A stretch of DNA of 39,235 bases. Source: Planctomycetia bacterium. Its GTDB lineage: Bacteria > Planctomycetota > Planctomycetia > Pirellulales > UBA1268. Position 1 is the first letter of the stretch. Each line of letters opens with the position of its first letter. The stretch is taken from positions 1 to 39,235 of the forward strand of contig RFRL01000007.1 of the NCBI GenBank assembly GCA_009924545.1, in the 5' to 3' direction. Under the pieces are notes generated by a model. It was given only the letters and a program-made list of their open reading frames with translations. It made no database searches and was not told where the DNA came from. Of this stretch, positions 1 through 8,169 are shown piece by piece. The translations under genes were made by a program, and so were the position numbers.

Positions 1-1259
1 AGCGGGTGCGCCACGCCGGCCTTCCGGCACGCGGCGCGGAGGCGCTCGAGGGTCGTGGCCCGGGGGCTGGAGCGGAACCGGGTGAGGACGACATGGTCGA
101 AGCCCTGGGCCGCGATCGCCACCATGGCCTCGATCTGCTTGTCGTCGCTGGCGGAGAAGATCAGCACACGGGGCCGCAGGGGCTCGATCATCGGCGTCAG
201 GGTGTCGACGAGAGCGTGGATCGACGCCACGTTGTGGGCGGCATCGACGACGATCAGTGGCCGGGTGGCGATGCGTTCCACACGGGCCGGCAGCCGGGCC
301 GTGGCCAGGCCGCGTGCGATGGCGGAGGCGGGGATGCGGACGCCGAGGCGATCGAGCCGCCGCGCCGCGACCACCGCCAGCGCGGCATTGGCCGCCTGGT
401 GGGCTCCGGGCATCGCCAAGGCATAGTCGAGTGGTCCCGCAACGCCCCCGTCCGTCGGTGGGTCGAGGGTCATCCAGCCGGCTGCGCCCCCGGCACCAGT
501 GCGGTGAGCCACGTGGAAGTCGCGGTCGACTTCCACGAGTGGCGCCCGGCGCCGGCGCGCCGTGGCCTCGATCACCCGGCGGGCGGCGGGGGCGGTGGCA
601 CCACTGATCACCGGCACGCCGCGCCGGATGATCCCGGCCTTCTCGCTGGCGATGCGCCCCACCGTGCGGCCGAGGAGGTGCATGTGGTCGAGGCTGATGC
701 TGGTGATGATCGACACCAGCGGCCGGCAGGTGTTGGTGGCGTCGAGCCGCCCGCCGAGCCCGGTCTCCAGCACCACCAAGGGGACCCGTTCGGTGGCGAA
801 ATGGACGAAGGCCGCCGCCGTGACCACCTCGAACCATGTCGCCCCCCGCCCGCCACGCCGGGCGGCGGCCCGGTCGAGGGCCTCCACCGCGGGGATCACG
901 GCCGCGAACGCGCGGAGGAGGTCGGCCTCCGCGATCGGGCGACCGCCGACGCAGATTCGCTCCTCGAGCCGGTGGACGTGAGGCGAGAGGTAGAGCCCCA
1001 CCCGGTGACCGGCGGCGGCGAGGATCGCGGCGAGCATGGTCGCCGTGGACCCCTTGCCCTTGGTGCCGGCCAGGTGCACCGCGGGCACCCGGTCCTGCGG
1101 CCGGCCGAGTGCGGTCAGCAGCCGACGCATGCGCCCCAGTCCGAAGGTCCCCCCCGCCGCCGTCGCGGGCACGATCCGCTCGTGGTTCACCCGCTGGTCG
1201 AGCCAGTCGACGAGCTCCGACCGGGTGGGAACCGGGCCGGCCTTCCGCGGTTGGGGCAT
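1..1259 (-). CDS. folC: Bifunctional folylpolyglutamate synthase/dihydrofolate synthase, cut at the left edge
   Basis: This Mur-ligase-family enzyme adds glutamate to dihydropteroate or to folates, using ATP, in the cytoplasm. Reading the minus strand from the ATG at 1259 gives an open frame of about 419 codons that runs off the window without a stop, so the extreme C-terminus is missing. The P-loop GTKGKGST is at about residues 67-74, followed by LSPHV, the folate-loop region of the family. ETGLGGRLDATN at about 160 and DAAHN in the C-terminal domain (about residue 355) are further family signatures. The family is usually 420-450 residues, so little is lost. The next gene is divergent, with about 100 bases between them. 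The start is chosen because MPQPRKAG leads straight into the conserved N-terminal helix; the ribosome site is weak. Identification is firm; whether both activities are present cannot be read from sequence. Confidence 0.93.
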   Translation of the reverse strand, partial: MPQPRKAGPVPTRSELVDWLDQRVNHERIVPATAAGGTFGLGRMRRLLTALGRPQDRVPAVHLAGTKGKGSTATMLAAILAAAGHRVGLYLSPHVHRLEERICVGGRPIAEADLLRAFAAVIPAVEALDRAAARRGGRGATWFEVVTAAAFVHFATERVPLVVLETGLGGRLDATNTCRPLVSIITSISLDHMHLLGRTVGRIASEKAGIIRRGVPVISGATAPAARRVIEATARRRRAPLVEVDRDFHVAHRTGAGGAAGWMTLDPPTDGGVAGPLDYALAMPGAHQAANAALAVVAARRLDRLGVRIPASAIARGLATARLPARVERIATRPLIVVDAAHNVASIHALVDTLTPMIEPLRPRVLIFSASDDKQIEAMVAIAAQGFDHVVLTRFRSSPRATTLERLRAACRKAGVAHP

Positions 1260-1359
1260 CTTGCGCAGGCTCCCTGGATGCTGGCCTCGGGGAGTGTAGC
1301 CGTCCCGCGCGGCCGAAGCGGGCTTGATTCCATCGGCTCGCCGGGCCGACTCTCCGCCC

Positions 1360-2607
1360 ATGAGCCTTTCCTTCGCGATCTCCGAGTCGCTGCCCCGGCG
1401 GGCCGCCCACCGCCGCGGATCGGCGTCGATCCGCATCGTGCGGGGCCGCTCCGCGTGCCGCGCGGCGTGGGGGGTGATGCTGCTGGTGGCCGCGCTCGGG
1501 GGGCGGGCCCCGGCCGTCGAGGCCCTGCCACCGATCGAGGCCCTGCCACCGGTGGAGGAACCACCGCCGGTGATGTACCTCCCCGATCCCCAGGGCCCCG
1601 CGGGGTTCGTCGGCCTGCCTTCCGCGATCGATCCCGATCCGCTCCCGGAGTGGCCGCGCTGGTTCGCCGGCGCGACTGGCTTGGTGATGACCCGGACGCT
1701 CCCCGGGGGGACGGCCACCATGCTCCCGGTGGCCGGCGTCGGTCAGTTGACCACCGCCGATGCCGGAGCGAGCTGGCCAGGGGGCGTCGAGCTGCGTCTG
1801 GGACGGTGGTTCGGACCGTGGCAGCAACAGGCGGTGGAAGTCGTCTACTGGGGTGTCTACGACCTCGGGTCATCCGCGAGCCTGGCGACGACTCCGCCGC
1901 TCATCGACGCCATTCCCCAGGCGGTCGGGGTGACCGTGGCCGGGCTGCCGGCGGCGGTCTGGCTCCAGGACGCGTCCCTCCAGCAGGTGAGCCGCTCCGA
2001 CATCGTCAACGACGTCGAGGTCAACTGGATCCATGCCCTGGGGCCACGGCCCGAGTTCCCCCCGCGCCGGCAGCAGGTGCATGTCGCCTGGTTGGCGGGG
2101 TTCCGTTTCTTCCAGATCGGCGACACGCTGTCGGTCGTGAGTACCGCGGGCGATCCCGCCGGCGGCGGACTGATGCTCCAAGTGGCGACCAACAACAACC
2201 TCTTCGGCGGCCAGGTGGGTGGCCGGCTCGACTGGCGGTTCGCCGACCGCTGGCGGCTGCAGGTGGTGCCGAAGTTCCTCATCGCCGGGAATGCCCTCAC
2301 CAACACCACCACACTCACCGGTCCGGGCGGCACGCCGGCGGTGTTCGCCACCGGGACCCCGGTGAACGTCCATGCCACGGGCGCCGTCTTCGCCTGGCTC
2401 GGTTCCCTCGATGCGGCCGTGGCCTGGGACATCACCGACCGGTGGAGCCTGTCGCTGGGCTATCGGCTGGTGGGGGTGGGCAACATCGCCCAGGCCGATG
2501 GGCAGTGGCCGACCGTGATCGCCACGCCGGCCGGCCTGTCGTCGATCGAGGCCGGTTCGAGCACCCTCGTGCATGGCGGCTTCGCCGGCTTCGAGAGCCG
2601 GTGGTGA
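1360..2607 (+). CDS. BBP7-family outer-membrane beta-barrel protein
   Basis: This is a 415-residue exported protein. The N-terminus is basic and is followed by a hydrophobic stretch (GVMLLVAALGG) ending near APAVEA, which I read as a signal peptide. After a proline-rich linker (about residues 55-75) the rest is a run of short amphipathic strands with Gly/Asn turns, including WPGGVELRLGRWFG, WLAGFRFFQIGD, NNNLFGGQVGGRLDWRF and WDITDRWSLSLGYRLVG. This pattern, with the 'GxRFF' and 'NNLFGxQxGxR' signatures, is that of the planctomycete BBP7 barrel family (PF07585-like). Its function is unknown and it presumably sits in the outer membrane. I chose ATG 1360 over the in-frame TTG at 1324 because it gives a shorter, more usual leader. 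It is divergent from folC and convergent with accD. Confidence 0.8.
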   Translation: MSLSFAISESLPRRAAHRRGSASIRIVRGRSACRAAWGVMLLVAALGGRAPAVEALPPIEALPPVEEPPPVMYLPDPQGPAGFVGLPSAIDPDPLPEWPRWFAGATGLVMTRTLPGGTATMLPVAGVGQLTTADAGASWPGGVELRLGRWFGPWQQQAVEVVYWGVYDLGSSASLATTPPLIDAIPQAVGVTVAGLPAAVWLQDASLQQVSRSDIVNDVEVNWIHALGPRPEFPPRRQQVHVAWLAGFRFFQIGDTLSVVSTAGDPAGGGLMLQVATNNNLFGGQVGGRLDWRFADRWRLQVVPKFLIAGNALTNTTTLTGPGGTPAVFATGTPVNVHATGAVFAWLGSLDAAVAWDITDRWSLSLGYRLVGVGNIAQADGQWPTVIATPAGLSSIEAGSSTLVHGGFAGFESRW

Positions 2608-2632
2608 CGCGGCGGCCCACGCGCCTGTGACG

Positions 2633-3505
2633 TCAGCCCCCGCAGTAGTCGATGGCCCGGGCGATCTCGCTCTTGAGCTGGGGGCGGGCCACGATCCGGT
2701 CGATGAATCCGTGCTCGAGGAGGAACTCGCTGGTCTGGAAGCCCTTGGGCAGTTCCACGCGGATCGTCGCCTTGATGGTCCGGGGCCCGGCGAAGCCGAT
2801 CAGGGCCCGCGGCTCGGCGAACACCAGGTCGCCGAGCGACGCGAAGCTCGCGGCCACGCCCCCCATGGTGGGGTTGGTGAGCACGGAGATGAACAGCCCG
2901 CCGGCCTGCGAATGCCGCGCCAGGGCGGCCGACACCTTGGCCATCTGCATCAGCGACAGGATTCCCTCGTGCATCCGGGCACCACCGCCGGAGGCGCTGA
3001 TGATGATCATTGGCAGGCGCTGCGCCGTAGCCCGCTCGGCGAGCCGCGTCAGCCTCTCACCGACCACGCTCCCCATGCTGCCCATGATGAACGACGAGTC
3101 GGTGACGCCACAGGCCACGCGGCGGGCGCGGATCATGCCCGTGCCGGTGAGAGCCGCATCCGAGAGGCCGGTCCGCTTCTGTTCGGAGACCAGCCGCTCC
3201 GCATACGCCTTCTTGTCGCGGAAGCCGAGCGGGTCGGTGGGGCGCAGTGACGCATCCCACTCCTCGAACGTGCCGGCGTCGAGCAGTTGCGTGATCCGCT
3301 CGGCGGCCGAGACGTACCAGTGGTACCCGCACTGCGGGCAGACGTTGAGGAGGGCGGCGGCCTGTTTGCGGTAGATGGTTGCCTGGCAGCCGTCGCATTT
3401 CTGCCACAGCCCCTCCGGGACGCCGCGCTTTTCGCGCGGGCCCCGGCTCCGCGCCGGGGCGGGGTGGGGAGAACCGTTGGCCTGTGGCGACCGCGACGTT
3501 TCCAT
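2633..3505 (-). CDS. accD: Acetyl-CoA carboxylase carboxyltransferase beta subunit
   Basis: AccD is the zinc-binding beta subunit of the carboxyltransferase that moves CO2 from biotin to acetyl-CoA in fatty-acid synthesis; it acts with AccA, which is not in this window. The 290-residue product has the N-terminal zinc ribbon CDGC...CPQCGYHW (about residues 38-62). The crotonase-like carboxyltransferase core follows, with [13 protein letters not shown], the glycine-rich [12 protein letters not shown] and [21 protein letters not shown] 3505 has a GGAAG ribosome site a few bases upstream and gives the family's usual length; an upstream alternative at 3565 would only add a low-complexity leader. 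The rpe gene lies upstream on the same strand with 75 bases between, so they may share a transcript. Confidence 0.95.
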   Translation of the reverse strand: METSRSPQANGSPHPAPARSRGPREKRGVPEGLWQKCDGCQATIYRKQAAALLNVCPQCGYHWYVSAAERITQLLDAGTFEEWDASLRPTDPLGFRDKKAYAERLVSEQKRTGLSDAALTGTGMIRARRVACGVTDSSFIMGSMGSVVGERLTRLAERATAQRLPMIIISASGGGARMHEGILSLMQMAKVSAALARHSQAGGLFISVLTNPTMGGVAASFASLGDLVFAEPRALIGFAGPRTIKATIRVELPKGFQTSEFLLEHGFIDRIVARPQLKSEIARAIDYCGG

Positions 3506-3580
3506 GGGCTTCCGGGATGGCGACGGGGGGCCAACCACGGCAGTGTAGTGCCCGGCGCCCGCCACGGCAGCGCCGCTTCG

Positions 3581-4387
3581 TCAGCGGCCCGCGCCGGCCG
3601 CGGCGGCACGCGCCCGGCGCTCGAGGTCGGCGATCGCGGCGCCGTAGTCGGCTTCGCGGATCACGGCGCTCCCGGCGACGATCAACTCGGCCCCGGCGGC
3701 GGCCGCCGGACCGATCGTGGCCCGGCTCACCCCCCCATCGACGCCGAGCCGGAGGCGCTCCGGGGCCCGGCGGCGGGCCGCCAGCCAGCGCAGCTTGTCG
3801 AGGGCCGCCGGCTCGAAGGACTGGCCGCCGAATCCCGGCTCGACGCTCATCACGAGGACCCCCGCGCAGGCGTCGAGCCACGGGGCGAGCCGCTCGACGG
3901 GGGTCCCTGGACTGACGGCCAGATGACCGCGCACACCGCGATCGGCGATCCGCCCCAGCGTGGCGGCGGGATCGCGCAGGGCCTCGACGTGGACGGTGAG
4001 GATGTCGGCCCCGGCACCGGCGTACTCGCCGATCACGCGATCGGGATCCTCGACCATCAAATGGACCTCCAGCGGCAGGCGCGTGGCCCGCCGGACCGCC
4101 TCGACGACGACCCGCCCGTAGGTGAGTTGCGGGACGAAACGCCCGTCCATGATGTCGAGGTGCAGGGCGGCGGCGCCGCCCGCTTCGAGCCGCTGCACTT
4201 CGTGGGCGAGGTGGCCGAAGTCGCACAGCAACAGCGCCGGCAGCACCACCGGCAGCGGGCCGGCGAGACAGCCGTCGAGTGCCGTCGGACTTTCGCGGCT
4301 GGACAGGGTGTCGGGTGCCGAGACGGTGTCGGGGGCGGCAGCCGTTCCCGCTCCCGGCCGTCCATGCGCACCCGGTTCGACGTTCAT
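3581..4387 (-). CDS. rpe: Ribulose-phosphate 3-epimerase
   Basis: Interconverts ribulose 5-phosphate and xylulose 5-phosphate in the pentose phosphate pathway, as a cytoplasmic metal-dependent TIM barrel. The 268-residue product has the family's landmarks: LHLDIMDGRFVP (metal and catalytic Asp/His), LEVHLMVEDPD, MSVEPGFGGQSF and the phosphate-binding LGVDGGVSRAT and IVAGSAV. Two things are odd. There is a Ser/Pro/Ala-rich N-terminal extension of about 45 residues before the barrel, and the usual first strand PSILSADF reads PALLLCDF, losing the serine found near the substrate in characterised enzymes. The ATG at 4387 is supported by GAGGAAG seven bases upstream; a GTG near residue 47 would remove the extension. 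Identification is strong; activity is inferred. Confidence 0.92.
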   Translation of the reverse strand: MNVEPGAHGRPGAGTAAAPDTVSAPDTLSSRESPTALDGCLAGPLPVVLPALLLCDFGHLAHEVQRLEAGGAAALHLDIMDGRFVPQLTYGRVVVEAVRRATRLPLEVHLMVEDPDRVIGEYAGAGADILTVHVEALRDPAATLGRIADRGVRGHLAVSPGTPVERLAPWLDACAGVLVMSVEPGFGGQSFEPAALDKLRWLAARRRAPERLRLGVDGGVSRATIGPAAAAGAELIVAGSAVIREADYGAAIADLERRARAAAAGAGR

Positions 4388-4439
4388 GATCGGCTTCCTC
4401 GCCGTGGGACGGAGCGGGGCACCGGTGGCGGATGGCCGA

Positions 4440-5303
4440 TCACGGGGCCGGCGGTGAGGCTTCGCTCCGAGAGACCAGCGGAATGTTGAGGAACATTTCG
4501 GGCTTCCCGACGGCAGGATCGGTGTAGGTGATCGCGTAGTTCTCCGGCTTGCCCTCCGAGGGGGGAAAGACGTGGGTGATCGGTTTCTCCGGCTTTTTCA
4601 CGAGACTTGCCGACGGACCCCGCGTCGCGACACCCGGTTCGAGCGCGGCGCGGGCCTCGGCCTCCGCCTCGGCCTGCTTCGCCGCTTCGGACTGGATGGT
4701 CTGCCCCTGCCGGCGGAACGCTTCCCGGGCCAACAATTTGACCTGTTCGGAGGGTTGATACGTCGCCACCACCAACAGCTTTTCGGCTCCGGCGGGCTCC
4801 CGGAACACGAGCGTGTCGCCGTCCGGCAGCGAAACCTCGACGCCCTTCTTCACCAGTCGGGGTGTTTCACCCTCCGCCGGCATCAACAGGTAAAGGTTAC
4901 CCGTCGGGCCCTCACTGAAGATGTAGACGTAGAGATCGTCGTCGGGTTTGATCCGGACCACGATTTCGTCGCCGACGCGGAACGTGTAAGCGTGCGGATC
5001 GACGGGAGTTTCTTCACTGCCTTTTTTGACATAGACCGAATAGGCCAGTGCCATCGAGATCATTCCGGGTGGGAGGCGTGTGCGCATGATGTCACGCGTC
5101 ACCACGTCGGCGGTGCCGTCGCTGCCGCGTGCCGGCGCACCGTCGCCCGCGGCGGAGACCGCGGGTGCCGCCGGCTTGATCGCCACCGGCGCTTGACTGC
5201 TGCCGCAGCCGAGCGCCGTCAGGAGGAGCACGAGCGCCGGGGCCGTTGTCGAGAGGCTCGTCGCGTGGGTGCGGCGGGTGCAGGCGAGACAGGAGTGTTC
5301 CAT
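4440..5303 (-). CDS. Probable lipoprotein with DUF4384-like domain
   Basis: This 287-residue product begins with a short basic region, a hydrophobic segment and a lipobox-like LTALGC (Cys33), so it is probably a lipid-anchored envelope protein. The middle (about residues 80-190) matches the DUF4384 pattern: a 'Y-F-RVGDEIVVRIKPDDDLYVYIF' strand region, GNLYLLMPAEGETP, and EPAGAEKLLVVATYQPS. DUF4384 domains often occur with kinases, caspase-like proteins and secretion components, and their role is unknown. An Ala/Glu-rich helix (about 205-225) follows, then a Pro/Lys linker. Two ATGs lie close together (5309 and 5303); GGAGGAG directly before 5309 is better spaced for 5303, so I chose that. It is divergent from the cyclase gene, with about 290 bases between them in which I see no clear regulatory site. 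Confidence 0.75.
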   Translation of the reverse strand: MEHSCLACTRRTHATSLSTTAPALVLLLTALGCGSSQAPVAIKPAAPAVSAAGDGAPARGSDGTADVVTRDIMRTRLPPGMISMALAYSVYVKKGSEETPVDPHAYTFRVGDEIVVRIKPDDDLYVYIFSEGPTGNLYLLMPAEGETPRLVKKGVEVSLPDGDTLVFREPAGAEKLLVVATYQPSEQVKLLAREAFRRQGQTIQSEAAKQAEAEAEARAALEPGVATRGPSASLVKKPEKPITHVFPPSEGKPENYAITYTDPAVGKPEMFLNIPLVSRSEASPPAP

Positions 5304-5592
5304 GGCCATCTCCTCCGAAGTTGGTGTGACCACTGCCGAGGCCGATCGGCCCGCCGGGATGCGCTGCCGCGGGCCATCCCGGCGACATGGGCTGTGGGAG
5401 TTTACCAGATCATCCGGGGGGACTTCCCGGGTGGTCTGTGGATCCGCCTGCATGCCGCGGGAGCTGCCGGGTGAGGTGGGGTGCCCGAGGTGAACGCCAT
5501 GTGGCCGCCCCGCTTGACGGCGCTGGTGGCTCGCCGGAGCATACCGTAAGGCGGTTTTCCGGCCCGCCGCACCGCGATCGGGAGTCACCTCC

Positions 5593-7431
5593 GTGAGCGC
5601 CCCCATGTGGTTGGAGATCCGTCGGGACGATGCCCGCCCGGCCTGCTTCCAGGGGCGCGTCGAGGGCACGATCGAGTTGGGGCGGATCGACCCTTCCCAG
5701 CCACATGCCGAGAAGCTCTTCACACCGTTCAGTTCGCAGGGCTGCGTGCGGGTGCCGATCGCCGACCTCGAGCAGAAGGAGTTTTCGCGGCGCCAGCTCC
5801 ATGTGGTCCGGCTTCCCGACGGGCGGGTGCGGGTCACCAACAAGAGCCAGACGCTGCCCGTGCAGTGCACGGGCCGGCCCGATCTCGGGCCGACACAAGT
5901 GGCCGACCTCGAGTTGCCCGTGTCGCTGCGGCTCCTGCAGGTCGTCGTCTCCTTCGCCGCGGAGGAGCCGCAGCAACCGCGACATGCGGCGACGGCCGAT
6001 GGCCCCGCCGGGGTCGACGTGCTCTCCACGCTCGTCTCGGAACTGCCCCCGGCGCGAGCCGATTCGATGGTCCGCTGGTGGCGGCGGGTCATCGAGTTGT
6101 TGCAAAGCGCCGCCCACACCGAGGACTTCTACAAGAAGGCCACCCGAGCCCTCGTCGAACTGATCGGCCTCGACGTGGGGGCGGTCCTGGTGGTGGAGCA
6201 CAACGAACTACGTGTCAAAGATCTCCACAACCCCAGAGACGGCAACGCGAATCCGAGCCGCACGATCTGCCAAAATGTGTGGAAATCGCGGAAGACCGTG
6301 CGCGAGCTCCCCTCGACGGTGGGCGAGGGGACGGACGCCACCAAATTCAACGCCATCGATGCCGTCGTCGCCGCGCCGATCCTCGACCCGCAGCAGCGGG
6401 TGCTGGGCGTGCTCTACGGCCACCGCAGCCGCAGCCCGAACCAGGGCAGCCCCCCCCCCACGATCAGCCAACTGGAGGAGTTGCTCGTGGAGACGCTCGC
6501 CAGTGGCGTCGCCACGGGGCTGTCGCGGCTGGAGGAGCAGCGGCTGAAGCTCGAGGAGCAGCGGCTGAAAAAGGTCCAGCAGGCCGCCTTCGAGCAGTTC
6601 TTCGGCAAGGAACTGGCGATGGAGCTGGAGCGCGACCCCGACATGCTCAAGGGCCGCGAGACCGACGTCACGGTGCTGTTCTGCGACATCCGCGGGTTCA
6701 GCGCCGTCAGCGAGAAACTCCCGCCGGTGAAGACGATGGAGTGGATCTACGACATCCTCTCGGAGCTCTCCGAGGAAGTGGTCGTGGAGGGGGGCGTGCT
6801 CGTCGATTACGTCGGCGATGAGCTCCTCGCGATGTGGGGTGCGCCCACCTCGCAGCCCGACCATGCCTCGCGCGCCTGCCGGGCCGCGCGGCGCATGGTG
6901 CTGAAGCTCCAGTCGGTCAGCGATCGCTGGAAAGGGGAGATCGCCGCGGAGACCTCGGTGGGGATCGGGATCAATTCGGCGCGGGCCTGCGTGGGCAACA
7001 CCGGCTCGACCAGGAAATTCAAATACGGTCCCCTGGGGAGCGGTGTGAACCTGGGGAGCCGTGTCCAGGGGGCGACGAAGTACCTCAAGGTGCCGGCCGT
7101 GGTCACCGGAGCCACGCGGCGGCACCTCGACGATTCGTTCCGGGTGCGGCGCCTGTGCAGCGTGCGCGTGGTGAACATCGTCGAGCCGGTGGACTTGTTC
7201 GAACTCGACTCCACGGAGGACCCGCGCCGGTCCGAGTTGTTCGCCGGGTACGAGGAGGCGCTCGCCGGGTTCGATGCCGGCGATTTCCGCCGCGCCACGC
7301 GGATCCTCGGCAACCTTCTCGAGGCGTTCCCGGGGGATGGACCGGCGCTCGTGCTCCTCTCCCGAGCCGTCGGTCTGCTGGTCACGGAGCCCCGCGACTT
7401 CTCCCCCGTGTGGCAGTTGCCGGGAAAGTGA
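5593..7431 (+). CDS. FHA-GAF class III adenylate/guanylate cyclase
   Basis: This 612-residue soluble signalling enzyme has an FHA-like domain at about 20-120 (LGRI, FSRRQLHV, VTNKSQT), which binds phosphothreonine peptides in characterised members. A GAF-like sensor follows at about 165-310, a short Leu/Glu/Lys coiled coil at about 311-332, a class III cyclase domain at about 355-535, and a helical tail that may be TPR-like. Metal-binding Asp365 (FCDIRGFS) and Asp409 (DYVGDELLAMWG) are present, as are Asn486 and Arg490 (VNLGSR). The two purine-selecting positions are unusual: where Lys is expected there is Asp405, and where Asp/Thr is expected there is Ser483, so substrate and even activity are uncertain. 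I used GTG 5593 with GGGAG upstream; ATG 5605 is the alternative. The cyclic nucleotide might serve the CNB-domain ferredoxin at 23-25.7 kb, but that link is speculative. Confidence 0.88.
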   Translation: MSAPMWLEIRRDDARPACFQGRVEGTIELGRIDPSQPHAEKLFTPFSSQGCVRVPIADLEQKEFSRRQLHVVRLPDGRVRVTNKSQTLPVQCTGRPDLGPTQVADLELPVSLRLLQVVVSFAAEEPQQPRHAATADGPAGVDVLSTLVSELPPARADSMVRWWRRVIELLQSAAHTEDFYKKATRALVELIGLDVGAVLVVEHNELRVKDLHNPRDGNANPSRTICQNVWKSRKTVRELPSTVGEGTDATKFNAIDAVVAAPILDPQQRVLGVLYGHRSRSPNQGSPPPTISQLEELLVETLASGVATGLSRLEEQRLKLEEQRLKKVQQAAFEQFFGKELAMELERDPDMLKGRETDVTVLFCDIRGFSAVSEKLPPVKTMEWIYDILSELSEEVVVEGGVLVDYVGDELLAMWGAPTSQPDHASRACRAARRMVLKLQSVSDRWKGEIAAETSVGIGINSARACVGNTGSTRKFKYGPLGSGVNLGSRVQGATKYLKVPAVVTGATRRHLDDSFRVRRLCSVRVVNIVEPVDLFELDSTEDPRRSELFAGYEEALAGFDAGDFRRATRILGNLLEAFPGDGPALVLLSRAVGLLVTEPRDFSPVWQLPGK

Positions 7432-7436
7432 CGGGG

Positions 7437-7452
7437 CCACCCGGCAGGGTGG
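7437..7452. terminator. Possible bidirectional terminator hairpin
   Basis: A perfect 6-bp stem with a 4-base loop (CCACCC-GGCA-GGGTGG) lies in the 24-base gap between the convergent cyclase and small secreted-protein genes. It has no T tract, so termination is inferred only from position and structure. Confidence 0.4.
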
Positions 7453-7455
7453 ATC

Positions 7456-7893
7456 TCAGGGGCGATGGAGCACCCGAGGAGCGACGGTGCGGTACCCCAG
7501 GCCACCACCCTGGGCGCGTTGCCCGTGCCACCAGTTGAGTTCGATGTGCTTGGGGAAGAGGATCCCGGTGTAGTCGGTGCCCCAGGTGCCGTCGGTGATC
7601 GAGCGCGGCTGGCCCGCCGCCGCCCGCGTCCTGGCCCCGCCCCCGATGAAGTAGCCCGTCTCGTGCGGTGAATCGGTGGGGCGCGCGAAGCGCGACAGGC
7701 ACTGGGGATTGCCCGCCCGGGCGAACTGATTGCCCTGGAACAAGTGCCGCTCGGTGGCCGGTCGGCCCATCGACGGTGTCAGGTCATGGGCCCACGCCGG
7801 CACCGTGCCCAGGAGCAGCAGGCAAGCCGCCGCTTTGAGGTGGTGATCGACGATGGCGCGCGAGTGGGCGGCGGGGCGGCTGGCGGCAGGCAT
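7456..7893 (-). CDS. Small secreted protein of a planctomycete-type family
   Basis: This 145-residue product has a signal peptide ending near PAWAHD (hydrophobic core AACLLLLGTV, residues about 22-31). The mature part is about 110 residues and has a recurring pattern: CLSRFARPTDSPHETGYFIGGG, then a stretch with GTWGTDYTG and FPKHIELNWWHGQ, ending GGGLGYRTVAPR. I recognise this layout (RxARPSxTPxxxGYxxGGG...GTWGxDYxG...WxHGRxxQGGxGxYRT) from memory as a small family of unknown function in planctomycete genomes; I could not check it against a database. It is aromatic- and Gly-rich with only one cysteine in the mature part, and I see no catalytic motif. The ATG at 7893 is preceded by GGGGAC. It is convergent with the cyclase. 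Confidence 0.7.
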   Translation of the reverse strand: MPAASRPAAHSRAIVDHHLKAAACLLLLGTVPAWAHDLTPSMGRPATERHLFQGNQFARAGNPQCLSRFARPTDSPHETGYFIGGGARTRAAAGQPRSITDGTWGTDYTGILFPKHIELNWWHGQRAQGGGLGYRTVAPRVLHRP

Positions 7894-8087
7894 GGCAGGT
7901 CCCCGGTGTGAGGGTCGTCCCCCGTTTGGAATCGCCTGCGGAACGGCACCGGGTGGAGGTCTGCGTGGCGGCGCGTTACGGGGGCCGTACGGCGCACCGC
8001 ATGCCCCGTGTGCCGATCCGCCGCGACTTGCGCATTCCCCCCGGCCTGCCCGCGCTGCCCGCTGCCGTCGTGCCCAGCGAGAACACC

Positions 8088-8116
8088 TCGACAGTGTTTT
8101 CGTGGCCAGCTAGCTT
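8088..8116 (+). promoter_or_regulatory. Candidate sigma70-like promoter for the decahaem cytochrome gene
   Basis: TCGACA (5 of 6 to the -35 consensus) and TAGCTT (3 of 6 to the -10) are separated by exactly 17 bases. The predicted start is about 47 bases before the ATG at 8170. Planctomycete consensus sequences are poorly known, so this is tentative. Confidence 0.3.
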
Positions 8117-8169
8117 CCCTGCCCCATCCGGCTCAGCGCGGCGCCGCCGGAGGGTCCGGAGGATGCCTC

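Noticed and set aside
6-2630. An 874-codon open frame on the plus strand across folC and the BBP7 gene
   Set aside because: It is opposite to folC and out of frame with the BBP7 gene, and has no recognisable motif.
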